A stretch of 21,706 bases of DNA, taken from NCBI GenBank assembly GCA_964651755.1, contig CAZYZD010000031.1:1-21706 (forward strand), written 5' to 3'. A model generated the notes under the pieces. That model was given only the letters and a program-made list of their open reading frames with translations, ran no database searches and was not told where the DNA came from. Of this stretch, positions 16,147 through 21,706 are shown piece after piece. This DNA comes from QNZT01 sp964651755 (GTDB taxonomy: Bacteria; Campylobacterota; Campylobacteria; Campylobacterales; QNZT01). The translations under genes and the position numbers were made by a program. The first letter of the stretch is position 1. The number at the start of each line of letters is the position of its first letter.

Positions 16147-16213
16147 GACTTTTTCTTTCGAGGACAAATTCTCCCGATGGTTTGAGCCTCTTGTCACAGA
16201 GAAAGAAAAAGTC
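16147..16213. repeat. Long inverted repeat / structured-RNA candidate in the argG leader
   Basis: GACTTTTTCTTTC (16147-16159) and GAAAGAAAAAGTC (16201-16213) are perfect 13-base reverse complements separated by 41 bases. Inside, GAGG (16160-16163) can pair with CCTC (16187-16190) and CAAA (16165-16168) with TTTG (16181-16184). Alternatively GACAA (16163-16167) pairs with TTGTC (16191-16195). This is an elongated hairpin with two mutually exclusive inner folds. It lies downstream of the putative argG promoter, in the mRNA leader, ending 26 bases before the argG start. No T-run follows on either strand, so it does not look like a terminator. Confidence 0.6.
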
Positions 16214-16242
16214 TGCAATCTGTTTCAAAATTTTTATAGGAA

Positions 16243-16250
16243 ATTATACA
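16243..16250. promoter_or_regulatory. Overlapping divergent -10 boxes for argG and the S4-trpD operon
   Basis: The plus strand reads ATTATACA. Its reverse complement gives a perfect TATAAT (16248 to 16243) directed toward argG. The plus strand gives TATACA (16245-16250) directed toward the S4 gene at 16296. If both are real, the two promoters physically overlap. No -35 elements are evident. Confidence 0.4.
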
Positions 16251-16295
16251 AGTTTTTACTAAAATGAATGCCAAATTTCCATATAAAAGGTAGAT

Positions 16296-16541
16296 ATGCG
16301 TATAGATAAGTTTATGAATAGTGTCAATATTACCAAACGTCGTGCCATTTCGGAAGATATGTGTAAATCGGGTGTTGTTTCGATAAACGGCAAAGTGGTC
16401 AAACCTGCCAAAGATGTCAAGGTAGGAGATATCATCGAGATTGCCTATCTGGATAAAACTGTGCGATATGAAGTGTTGCAGATTCCTGTAACCAAGTCGA
16501 TTCCCAAAAGTAAAAAAGATGAATATGTCAAGGAGCTGTAA
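16296..16541 (+). CDS. Small S4-domain RNA-binding protein
   Basis: An 81-residue protein that is essentially a single S4 RNA-binding fold. It begins MRIDKFMNSVNITKRRA, with the typical R-x-D-x-x-x-x-x-x-x-x-x-KSR-like first helix, followed by VSINGKVVKPAKDVKVGDIIEI (shown for location, residues 28-49), which is the hairpin that contacts RNA. The family includes Hsp15 (HslR), which recycles stalled 50S subunits, and YaaA/RqcP-like proteins; which role applies here is not decidable by eye. A protein of this type precedes tsaE-lptB-rpoN in Campylobacter jejuni, as I recall. AAAAGG lies 5 bases before the ATG. The stop codon shares one base with the trpD start, so the two are probably translationally coupled. 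Confidence 0.88.
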   Translation: MRIDKFMNSVNITKRRAISEDMCKSGVVSINGKVVKPAKDVKVGDIIEIAYLDKTVRYEVLQIPVTKSIPKSKKDEYVKEL

Positions 16542-17518
16542 TGTTTGAAGAGGCGAAAGCAAAGTTTGAAAAGATGTTTAGGGGTGAGATGGCTCCAGAG
16601 GAGGCAAAAGCCTATTTGGTAGCGCTTTATGAAAGAGGGGAGAGTGCCGAAGAGATTGCTGCGGCGGTGGATGTGATGCGAAGTCATTCGATCAAACTCG
16701 ATTTGGATGAGAATCTGCGTGAAAAGCTCATCGATGTTGTTGGAACCGGAGGGGATAAGAGCGGGAGTTTTAACATCTCCTCTACAGTAGCGCTTATACT
16801 CTCTTCTATGGGGAGTGTTGTGGCAAAGCACGGTAACCGCGCTATTACCAGCAATTCCGGTTCTGCCGATATGCTCGAAGCTTTAGGTATCAATCTGAAT
16901 CTTACTCCAAAACAACAAGTAAAAATGCTTGAAGAGGTCGGTTTTACTTTTATGTTTGCGATTAACCACCATCCGGCGATGAAGCACATCATGCCGATTC
17001 GAAAATCGCTCTCCCACCGAACGATTTTCAATATTTTAGGACCACTTACCAATCCGGCAGGCAGTAAAAAGTATCTTATCGGGGTATTCAGCGATGCTTT
17101 TTTGGAGAGAATTGTAACAGCGCTTAGTCTTTTGGATACCAAAAGTGCCGTAGCAGTCAGTAGCAGGGACGGGATGGATGAGATTAGTATCTGTGATATC
17201 ACCTATGCCACAAAGCTGGAGGATGGCAAAGCAAATGATTTTATTATAGATCCTGAGGAATATGGTTTCAAGCTTGCTCCCCTCAAAGCTATCAAAGGCG
17301 GTAATGCAGTTGAAAATGCAGAGATTACACTTAAGATTTTTGAAGGAGAAAAGGGAGCAAAACGTGATATCGTTCTCTTAAATGCAGCAATGGCATTTGT
17401 TGTTGATGGTAAAGCCAGGGATATGCAAGAAGGAATTGAGATGGCGGCAGAGTCGATAGATTCGGGGCTCGCAAAAAAACATCTAAAAAATATTGTAAAA
17501 ACTTCCAATTTGCTGTAA
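16541..17518 (+). CDS. trpD: Anthranilate phosphoribosyltransferase TrpD
   Basis: Second step of tryptophan synthesis: anthranilate + PRPP to phosphoribosylanthranilate, in the cytoplasm. At 325 residues it is normal length. The PRPP site GTGGD (68-72) is followed by SGSFNISSTVALI, KHGNR (96-100) and SNSGSADMLEALG (104-116). The anthranilate-side HHPAMKH (about 147-153) and the RTIFNILGPLTNPAG segment are also present. There is no fused glutamine amidotransferase domain, so this is the stand-alone form. AAGGAG (16530-16535) lies inside the end of the S4 gene, 5 bases before the ATG, and the ATG overlaps the S4 stop by one base. No other trp gene is nearby, so tryptophan genes appear dispersed. 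Confidence 0.96.
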   Translation: MFEEAKAKFEKMFRGEMAPEEAKAYLVALYERGESAEEIAAAVDVMRSHSIKLDLDENLREKLIDVVGTGGDKSGSFNISSTVALILSSMGSVVAKHGNRAITSNSGSADMLEALGINLNLTPKQQVKMLEEVGFTFMFAINHHPAMKHIMPIRKSLSHRTIFNILGPLTNPAGSKKYLIGVFSDAFLERIVTALSLLDTKSAVAVSSRDGMDEISICDITYATKLEDGKANDFIIDPEEYGFKLAPLKAIKGGNAVENAEITLKIFEGEKGAKRDIVLLNAAMAFVVDGKARDMQEGIEMAAESIDSGLAKKHLKNIVKTSNLL

Positions 17519-17521
17519 ATT

Positions 17522-17920
17522 ATGATAAAATCAATAGATGAAATAGAAGAAGTAGTTTTAAAAATTAAGAAATTACTGCCAGACGGGGGGATCGTTCTTC
17601 TCAAAGGAGATCTTGCAAGCGGTAAAACGACACTGGTAAAAGCTTTTGTCAAAATGCTTGGGATTTCAGAAGAGGCAACTTCACCTACTTTTTCTATTAT
17701 GAATATTTATGATGATAAAATATACCACTACGATATCTACAACGAAGGTGTTGCCAAATTTCTTGAGAGCGGATTGCTTGAGAATCTGGAAAAAGAGGGA
17801 TATCATTTTATCGAGTGGGCAGATGAAAAGTTAGAAAAAATTTTGGAGGCATACGGTTTTGATTTCATTACCGTAGAAATTATTCCCGAGGGAGAAAAAA
17901 GAAGATACAGGATTAGATAA
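17522..17920 (+). CDS. tsaE: tRNA t6A biosynthesis ATPase TsaE
   Basis: P-loop ATPase that cycles the TsaB-TsaD complex making N6-threonylcarbamoyladenosine at position 37 of ANN-decoding tRNAs. The 132 residues fit the family. Visible motifs are Walker A GDLASGKT (29-36; usual form GDLGAGKT), the switch TSPTF (53-57), HYDIY (69-73) replacing the common HxDxYR, and EWAD (98-101), which holds the catalytic-site Glu and Asp. It starts 3 bases after trpD with no clear ribosome site, so it probably relies on coupling. It ends exactly where lptB begins. The tsaE-lptB-rpoN order matches what I recall of Campylobacter. Confidence 0.94.
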   Translation: MIKSIDEIEEVVLKIKKLLPDGGIVLLKGDLASGKTTLVKAFVKMLGISEEATSPTFSIMNIYDDKIYHYDIYNEGVAKFLESGLLENLEKEGYHFIEWADEKLEKILEAYGFDFITVEIIPEGEKRRYRIR

Positions 17921-18646
17921 ATGAGTCATACATTAAGAGCGGAACATCTTTCAAAGATTATAAAAAAACACAAAATTATCAAAGATTTCTCTCTTGATGT
18001 GCATAGCGGAGAGGTAGTAGGTCTGCTAGGTCCCAATGGTGCGGGGAAGACAACTACTTTTTACATGATTTGCGGTCTGATTCCTCCCACTGACGGAAAA
18101 GTCTATCTGGATGAACATGATGTGACAAAGTCTCCGCTTCATGTACGTGCGCAAAAAGGGGTAGGCTATCTGCCCCAGGAGTCCAGTATTTTCAAAGAGC
18201 TTACAGTTGAAGAAAATATTCTGCTTGCGGCTGAGATTGCAACGCCGGATAAGTATGAACAGGAAAAGCGTGTTGAGCGTCTGCTGGAAATTTTCAATAT
18301 TACCCATATCCGGGATCGTATCGGGCTTTCGTTAAGTGGTGGTGAACGCCGTCGTTGTGAGATTGCAAGGTCTCTTGCCATTGAACCTAACTTTTTACTG
18401 CTTGATGAACCTTTTGCGGGTGTTGATCCCATCGCTGTCAATGATATTCAGGAGATTATCAATGACTTGAAAAAGCTGGGAATCGGTGTATTGATTACCG
18501 ACCACAATGTCCGTGAAACCCTCTCTATCTGTGACCGTGCCTATGTGATCAAAAGCGGTGAGTTGCTGGCATACGGCAGTGCATCCGAGATTGCAGAAAA
18601 TGATTTGGTGCGCAAACACTATCTTGGTGAGGATTTTAAAATATGA
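17921..18646 (+). CDS. lptB: LPS export ABC transporter ATPase LptB
   Basis: Cytoplasmic ATPase of the LptB2FG complex that extracts LPS from the inner membrane and drives it along the Lpt bridge. At 241 residues it is full length. Walker A GPNGAGKT (37-44), Q-loop Gln86 in LPQESS, ABC signature LSGGE (138-142) followed by RRRCEIAR, Walker B FLLLDEP (158-164) with FAGVDPIAV (165-173), and H-loop His195 in ITDHNVRETL are all intact. The FAGVDPIAV and DHNVRETL stretches are characteristic of LptB rather than of general ABC ATPases. The ATG follows the tsaE stop with no gap. The last four bases overlap the rpoN start. With lpxK it is one of two lipid A/LPS genes in the window. Confidence 0.96.
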   Translation: MSHTLRAEHLSKIIKKHKIIKDFSLDVHSGEVVGLLGPNGAGKTTTFYMICGLIPPTDGKVYLDEHDVTKSPLHVRAQKGVGYLPQESSIFKELTVEENILLAAEIATPDKYEQEKRVERLLEIFNITHIRDRIGLSLSGGERRRCEIARSLAIEPNFLLLDEPFAGVDPIAVNDIQEIINDLKKLGIGVLITDHNVRETLSICDRAYVIKSGELLAYGSASEIAENDLVRKHYLGEDFKI

Positions 18647-19908
18647 AACTTCGCCATAATGTTGCTGCCAAGCATAAGCTTTCCCAGACATTACGCGGCT
18701 GGCTGCCGATTTTACAGGCGGATATCTCTTCTTTGAAAGAGACACTTGACGAGATGGCAAAAGAGAATCCTTTTGTTGAAGTGGTATCGGGTAATGAAAT
18801 TACTTCCCGTTCCAAAAAAAGAGAGAAATCCGAATATCGCAAAAATGCGCTGAGCAATGAGATCGAAGCGATGCAGTTCTCCCGTGAGTCGCTTTATGAT
18901 GTTTTGACAAAACAGATAGAACCGCCGCTTTTTCTGACCAAAAAATCGCAGAAAATTGCCTATGCGATTATTGATCATATCAATCCTAATGGATACTTTG
19001 ATGTGGATATCAGGAAGTTTGCCAAAGAGATCGGTGAAAGTGTTGAAGATATCGAACAGGTTCGTAAAAAATTTATCTATCTTGAACCAACAGGCGTGGG
19101 GGCTGTAGATTTGCTGGAATCATTTCTGTTTCAACTTCATGAATATGATCTTCCCGATGATGTATACCAGTGTGCAAAGATGATTATTGAAGATTTTGAA
19201 AATATTGAGAAGTATCAGAAAAATCCGGCATTTCAGGAAGCGGTACGTATTATTAAAAAGTTTCAGCATCCCCCTGCGATTGAATTTCAGCAGGAAGAGA
19301 TACAGATTATTCCCGATATTTTTGTCGAAAATATCAACGGACAGCTGAAAGTCCGGCTTAATGATTCCTACTATCCCAGTGTCGATTTTGATCTTGGCAA
19401 TGTTGATGCAAAATTTGAATTTGTCAGAGAAAAAATCAAAGATGCCAAAGCGATGGTAGATGCGCTGGAGATGCGTAAAGCAACATTGACAAAAATTGCA
19501 CTGACGATAGTGGATTATCAGTATGACTTTTTTACCGGCGGAGCGATCAAACCTATGAAACTCGATGATCTTGCCGGAGATCTTGGGCACCATCACTCTA
19601 CTATATCCCGGGCGATTGCCAATAAATATCTTTCATGTGAGAGGGGTATTTTCCCTATAAAAAGTTTTTTCTCTACAGGGCTTGGCGCTGATGGTGAAAC
19701 CTCCAATACCGAAATCAAAGCTTTTATCAAAGAGGTCATTAAAAACGAAGATCGTAAAAAACCGTTAAGCGATAACAAAATTTTGGCAAAGGTAGAAGAG
19801 AAGTTCGGTATCAAGCTGGGGCGCAGAACTGTTACAAAATACCGTATGCAGGCAAATATTGCCAGTTCGTCAGAAAGAAAAAAACTCTATATGCTGGAGT
19901 TATCTTAA
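18643..19908 (+). CDS. rpoN: RNA polymerase sigma-54 factor RpoN
   Basis: Alternative sigma factor recognising -24/-12 promoters and requiring AAA+ activators; in Campylobacterota it mainly drives flagellar middle and late genes. At 421 residues it is shorter than the E. coli protein but close to the epsilon form I recall. Region I (about 12-47) is short and poor in Gln, with LPILQADISSLKETLDEMA and ENPFVE. The core-binding region spans about 90-280. The helix-turn-helix reads LDDLAGDLGHHHSTISRAI, then ANKYLSCERGIFPIKSFF. The C-terminal RpoN box GRRTVTKYRM (393-402) matches ARRTVAKYRE and contacts the -24 element. It starts within the lptB stop (ATGA). No sigma-54 activator gene is in the window. 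Confidence 0.97.
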   Translation: MKLRHNVAAKHKLSQTLRGWLPILQADISSLKETLDEMAKENPFVEVVSGNEITSRSKKREKSEYRKNALSNEIEAMQFSRESLYDVLTKQIEPPLFLTKKSQKIAYAIIDHINPNGYFDVDIRKFAKEIGESVEDIEQVRKKFIYLEPTGVGAVDLLESFLFQLHEYDLPDDVYQCAKMIIEDFENIEKYQKNPAFQEAVRIIKKFQHPPAIEFQQEEIQIIPDIFVENINGQLKVRLNDSYYPSVDFDLGNVDAKFEFVREKIKDAKAMVDALEMRKATLTKIALTIVDYQYDFFTGGAIKPMKLDDLAGDLGHHHSTISRAIANKYLSCERGIFPIKSFFSTGLGADGETSNTEIKAFIKEVIKNEDRKKPLSDNKILAKVEEKFGIKLGRRTVTKYRMQANIASSSERKKLYMLELS

Positions 19909-19916
19909 AAAGGAGG
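19909..19916 (+). promoter_or_regulatory. Strong ribosome binding site of the carbonic anhydrase gene
   Basis: AAAGGAGG immediately follows the rpoN stop and lies 4 bases before the ATG at 19921. It is stronger than the sites of most upstream genes in this run, which suggests higher translation than rpoN from a shared transcript. Confidence 0.65.
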
Positions 19917-19920
19917 ATAT

Positions 19921-20571
19921 ATGAATATACATGATGTGATTGCCGGAAGCGAGCAGTTTAGACAAGACAAATATAAAGAGTATGAGCATAAGTTTGTAAC
20001 TTTGGCTGAGCATGGGCAAAATCCCAAAATTCTGTTTATCGGGTGTTGTGATTCCCGTGTATTGCCGAATCTCATAACAGATACAGGTCCCGGTGATCTA
20101 TTTGTAATGCGAAATATCGGAAATTTTGTACCACCTTATAAACCGGATGAAGATTTTCATGCAACTGCTGCTGCCATAGAGTATGCAGTGAGTGTATTGG
20201 AAGTGGAAGATATTATTGTTTGTGGTCATTCTCAATGCGGGGCAATTGCTTCTTTGTACTATTCGGAAGAGAAATTGGCGAATCCTGCACTAGTTCATGT
20301 TAAAAAATGGCTGGAGCTTGGAAGTGGAGCGAAAAATTTTGCCACAACACATTTACCTGACAATACTCCAAAAGAGGATACTCTGGAAGCTACAGAGAAA
20401 ATTTCAGCAGTAATGCAGATGGAAAACCTACTGACATATCCTGCTGTCAAAGAGCGTGTGGAAGCGGGGAAACTCTTTTTAAATGCCTGGCATTATGATA
20501 TCGCAAGTGGCGGGATCACATACTATGACAGTCATTCTCAGGAGTATTTACCTCTAGGTACTTCAAGTTAA
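19921..20571 (+). CDS. Beta-class carbonic anhydrase
   Basis: Zinc enzyme interconverting CO2 and bicarbonate; 216 residues, typical bacterial beta class. The zinc ligands are Cys42, His103 and Cys106, in GCCDSR and CGHSQCGA. The Asp44-Arg46 dyad that gates the active site is present. MRNIGNFVPP (63-72) and the helix AIEYAVSVL (85-93) are standard. No signal peptide is visible, so it should be cytoplasmic, where it would supply bicarbonate or CO2 for carboxylases; in an autotroph it could feed carbon fixation (inference). It lies 12 bases after rpoN on the same strand, and its 3' end shares a hairpin with the convergent phosphate transporter gene. Confidence 0.95.
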   Translation: MNIHDVIAGSEQFRQDKYKEYEHKFVTLAEHGQNPKILFIGCCDSRVLPNLITDTGPGDLFVMRNIGNFVPPYKPDEDFHATAAAIEYAVSVLEVEDIIVCGHSQCGAIASLYYSEEKLANPALVHVKKWLELGSGAKNFATTHLPDNTPKEDTLEATEKISAVMQMENLLTYPAVKERVEAGKLFLNAWHYDIASGGITYYDSHSQEYLPLGTSS

Positions 20572-20588
20572 GGGAGAAAGCCCTTAAC
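20567..20588. terminator. Hairpin spanning the stop codons of the convergent genes
   Basis: GTTAAGGG (20567-20574) pairs perfectly with CCCTTAAC (20581-20588) around a six-base loop. The left arm contains the carbonic anhydrase TAA and the right arm contains the transporter stop. It is symmetric, so it can form in both transcripts and may act as a shared 3' end element. No T-run follows in either direction. Confidence 0.5.
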
Positions 20589-21706
20589 CTGCTATGGACA
20601 TTCCTTTGATCATATAAAAGATCAGTGCTGAGATAATGGCTGCTGCCGGAACTGTGATGATCCATGCTGCGACAATTTTTTTCACTGCATCTCTTTTGAC
20701 ATATTTTGTTTTAAGTGCAGTTTTTAACTGTTTTTTATCTGTTTTTATTTTATCTTCAAGTTCATCTGTCAATTTATAGAGTTCGACTATACGCTGATAG
20801 TCATTTTTCTTTTTACTCTCTTTTGCTTCCAGTGTTTCCAGTTCATGCTGATAAGCATGAAGTGTTTTTTCTAGTTCTCTAATTGCGGTTTCTCTTTGTT
20901 CAACAATACTTTTTTCATCGGTAGTATCGAGCCATTCTCTCAGAAAACCGACACCAAATACGCCACCTACTGCAATATGTGTGGAACTGACAGGAAGACC
21001 TAATTGAGATGCAATAATAACCGTAATAGCAGCTGCAATAGCGATGGAAAAAGCACGCATCTGATCCAGGTCAGTGATTTCAGAACCTACAGTTTTAATC
21101 AGTTTTGGACCATAAAGTGCCAGTCCAAGAGAGATACCGACAGCACCGACAGCCATTACCCAGAATGGAATACCTGCTTTTGCGGAGATACCGCCGCTGG
21201 TGACAGCATCGCTGATAGCGGCAAGTGGTCCAATCGCATTGGCAACGTCATTTGCACCGTGTGCAAAACTGAGAAGTGCTGCTGCAAAGATAAGTGGAAT
21301 AGTAAATAGGGTATTGATACTTTTTCTGCTGTTATCAAGGAGACCACTTTTAGAAACAGATCTTTTTACCAGGATAAAGACAATAATACCAATAATTGCA
21401 CCTGTGAGGAGTGCAGTCAGAAGTGTTGGTTTTTTCGTAACAGGAAGAATTACCGCAATATGTTCATTGACAAAAGAGACAATACTAGGCCAGATTTTTT
21501 TAAGCCCCTTTAACATTAAATAAGTAATAAAAACCCAAGTCATTATAGCTACATAAACAGGAACCCATTTTTGTGCTGCTTTGATTTTGTCCTCTTTAAA
21601 AACGATAGTTTTTTTGATTGCAAAGAGAAAAGCCGCTGCTATTATTCCGCCAAGAAGAGGTGAGATAATCCAAGATGCAACGATTTTTCCCATTGTTCCC
21701 CATGCC
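20584..21706 (-). CDS. PiT-family inorganic phosphate transporter (5' truncated)
   Basis: Inner-membrane permease for phosphate, driven by H+ or Na+. The frame is open through the right window edge (codons for A-W-G-T precede the Met at 21693), so the N-terminus and first GANDVAN motif are missing here. Visible parts, numbered from that Met, are an IVASWIISPLLGG helix (4-16) and the second signature FAHGANDVANAIGPLAAI (143-160). Further helices lie near 170-195 and 213-232, then LPVSSTHIAVGG (233-244), and a final helix IVAAWIITVPAAAIISAL (340-357). Between the last two elements lies a hydrophilic insert (about 255-335), rich in Glu, Lys and Leu with heptad-like spacing, predicted to be a coiled coil. 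Such an insert is absent from E. coli PitA at this position. No pho regulator or PhoU-like gene (a common partner of PiT genes) follows. Confidence 0.92.
   Translation of the reverse strand, partial: AWGTMGKIVASWIISPLLGGIIAAAFLFAIKKTIVFKEDKIKAAQKWVPVYVAIMTWVFITYLMLKGLKKIWPSIVSFVNEHIAVILPVTKKPTLLTALLTGAIIGIIVFILVKRSVSKSGLLDNSRKSINTLFTIPLIFAAALLSFAHGANDVANAIGPLAAISDAVTSGGISAKAGIPFWVMAVGAVGISLGLALYGPKLIKTVGSEITDLDQMRAFSIAIAAAITVIIASQLGLPVSSTHIAVGGVFGVGFLREWLDTTDEKSIVEQRETAIRELEKTLHAYQHELETLEAKESKKKNDYQRIVELYKLTDELEDKIKTDKKQLKTALKTKYVKRDAVKKIVAAWIITVPAAAIISALIFYMIKGMSIAG

Noticed and set aside
16147..16213. Considered whether the inverted-repeat region is a known RNA (SRP RNA, 6S RNA, tmRNA or tRNA)
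   Set aside because: The SRP GGAAGGAAGC-like tetraloop region, the 6S open-bubble length and the tRNA arms (GTTCGA loop, CCA end) are all absent, and the element is too short for 6S or tmRNA.
16684..17202. Open frame of 172 codons on the minus strand inside trpD
   Set aside because: It is Ser/Ile/Leu-rich antisense to the conserved GTGGD and SGSAD segments of TrpD and has no independent support.
1..21706. Checked for CRISPR arrays, transposases, integrases, toxin-antitoxin pairs and restriction or defence genes
   Set aside because: No regularly spaced repeats and no such protein families were seen; all long frames belong to core metabolism, envelope, repair, sensing or transport.

Overview
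The window looks like a chromosomal segment of a free-living member of the Campylobacterota (Sulfurimonas/Sulfurovum-like). The basis is AT-rich DNA, densely packed operons with 1-4 base overlaps, and two gene blocks that I recall from Campylobacter jejuni: nadE-lpxK-thrC, and S4 protein-tsaE-lptB-rpoN. Here each block carries insertions: an aminotransferase and argB in the first, trpD in the second. No rRNA, tRNA, CRISPR array, insertion sequence or phage gene was seen.

Layout. (1) 1-4727: the distal part of a type IV pilus-like (MSHA-type) assembly operon: secretin mshL (cut by the left edge), a TPR protein in the mshN position, ATPase mshE and platform protein mshG. (2) 4973-12262: a tight operon with a NAD synthetase-like gene that has lost its canonical ATP-binding motif, a divergent DegT-type aminotransferase, lpxK (lipid A), argB (arginine), thrC (threonine) and a UvrD/Rep-type helicase. 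(3) 12341-13000: radC, with its own promoter. (4) 13177-14838: an orphan MASE1 sensor histidine kinase. (5) 14879-16120 on the minus strand: argG, with a leader that can fold into a long hairpin. (6) 16296-20571: S4-domain protein, trpD, tsaE, lptB, rpoN and a beta-carbonic anhydrase. (7) 20584 to the right edge on the minus strand: a PiT-family phosphate transporter with an unusual coiled-coil insert, cut by the window edge.

Most of the content is ordinary core metabolism, envelope biogenesis and DNA repair. The points most worth a second look are: the neighbouring NadE-like and DegT-like genes, both with altered active-site motifs; the MshE ATPase, whose N-terminal c-di-GMP domain has the right spacing but lacks the binding arginines; a 13-bp perfect inverted repeat in the argG leader, next to overlapping divergent promoters; and the coiled-coil insert in the phosphate transporter. 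I did not find a convincing new multi-gene system such as a defence or mobile system. The best candidate for an undescribed function is the nadE-like/degT-like pair upstream of lpxK.
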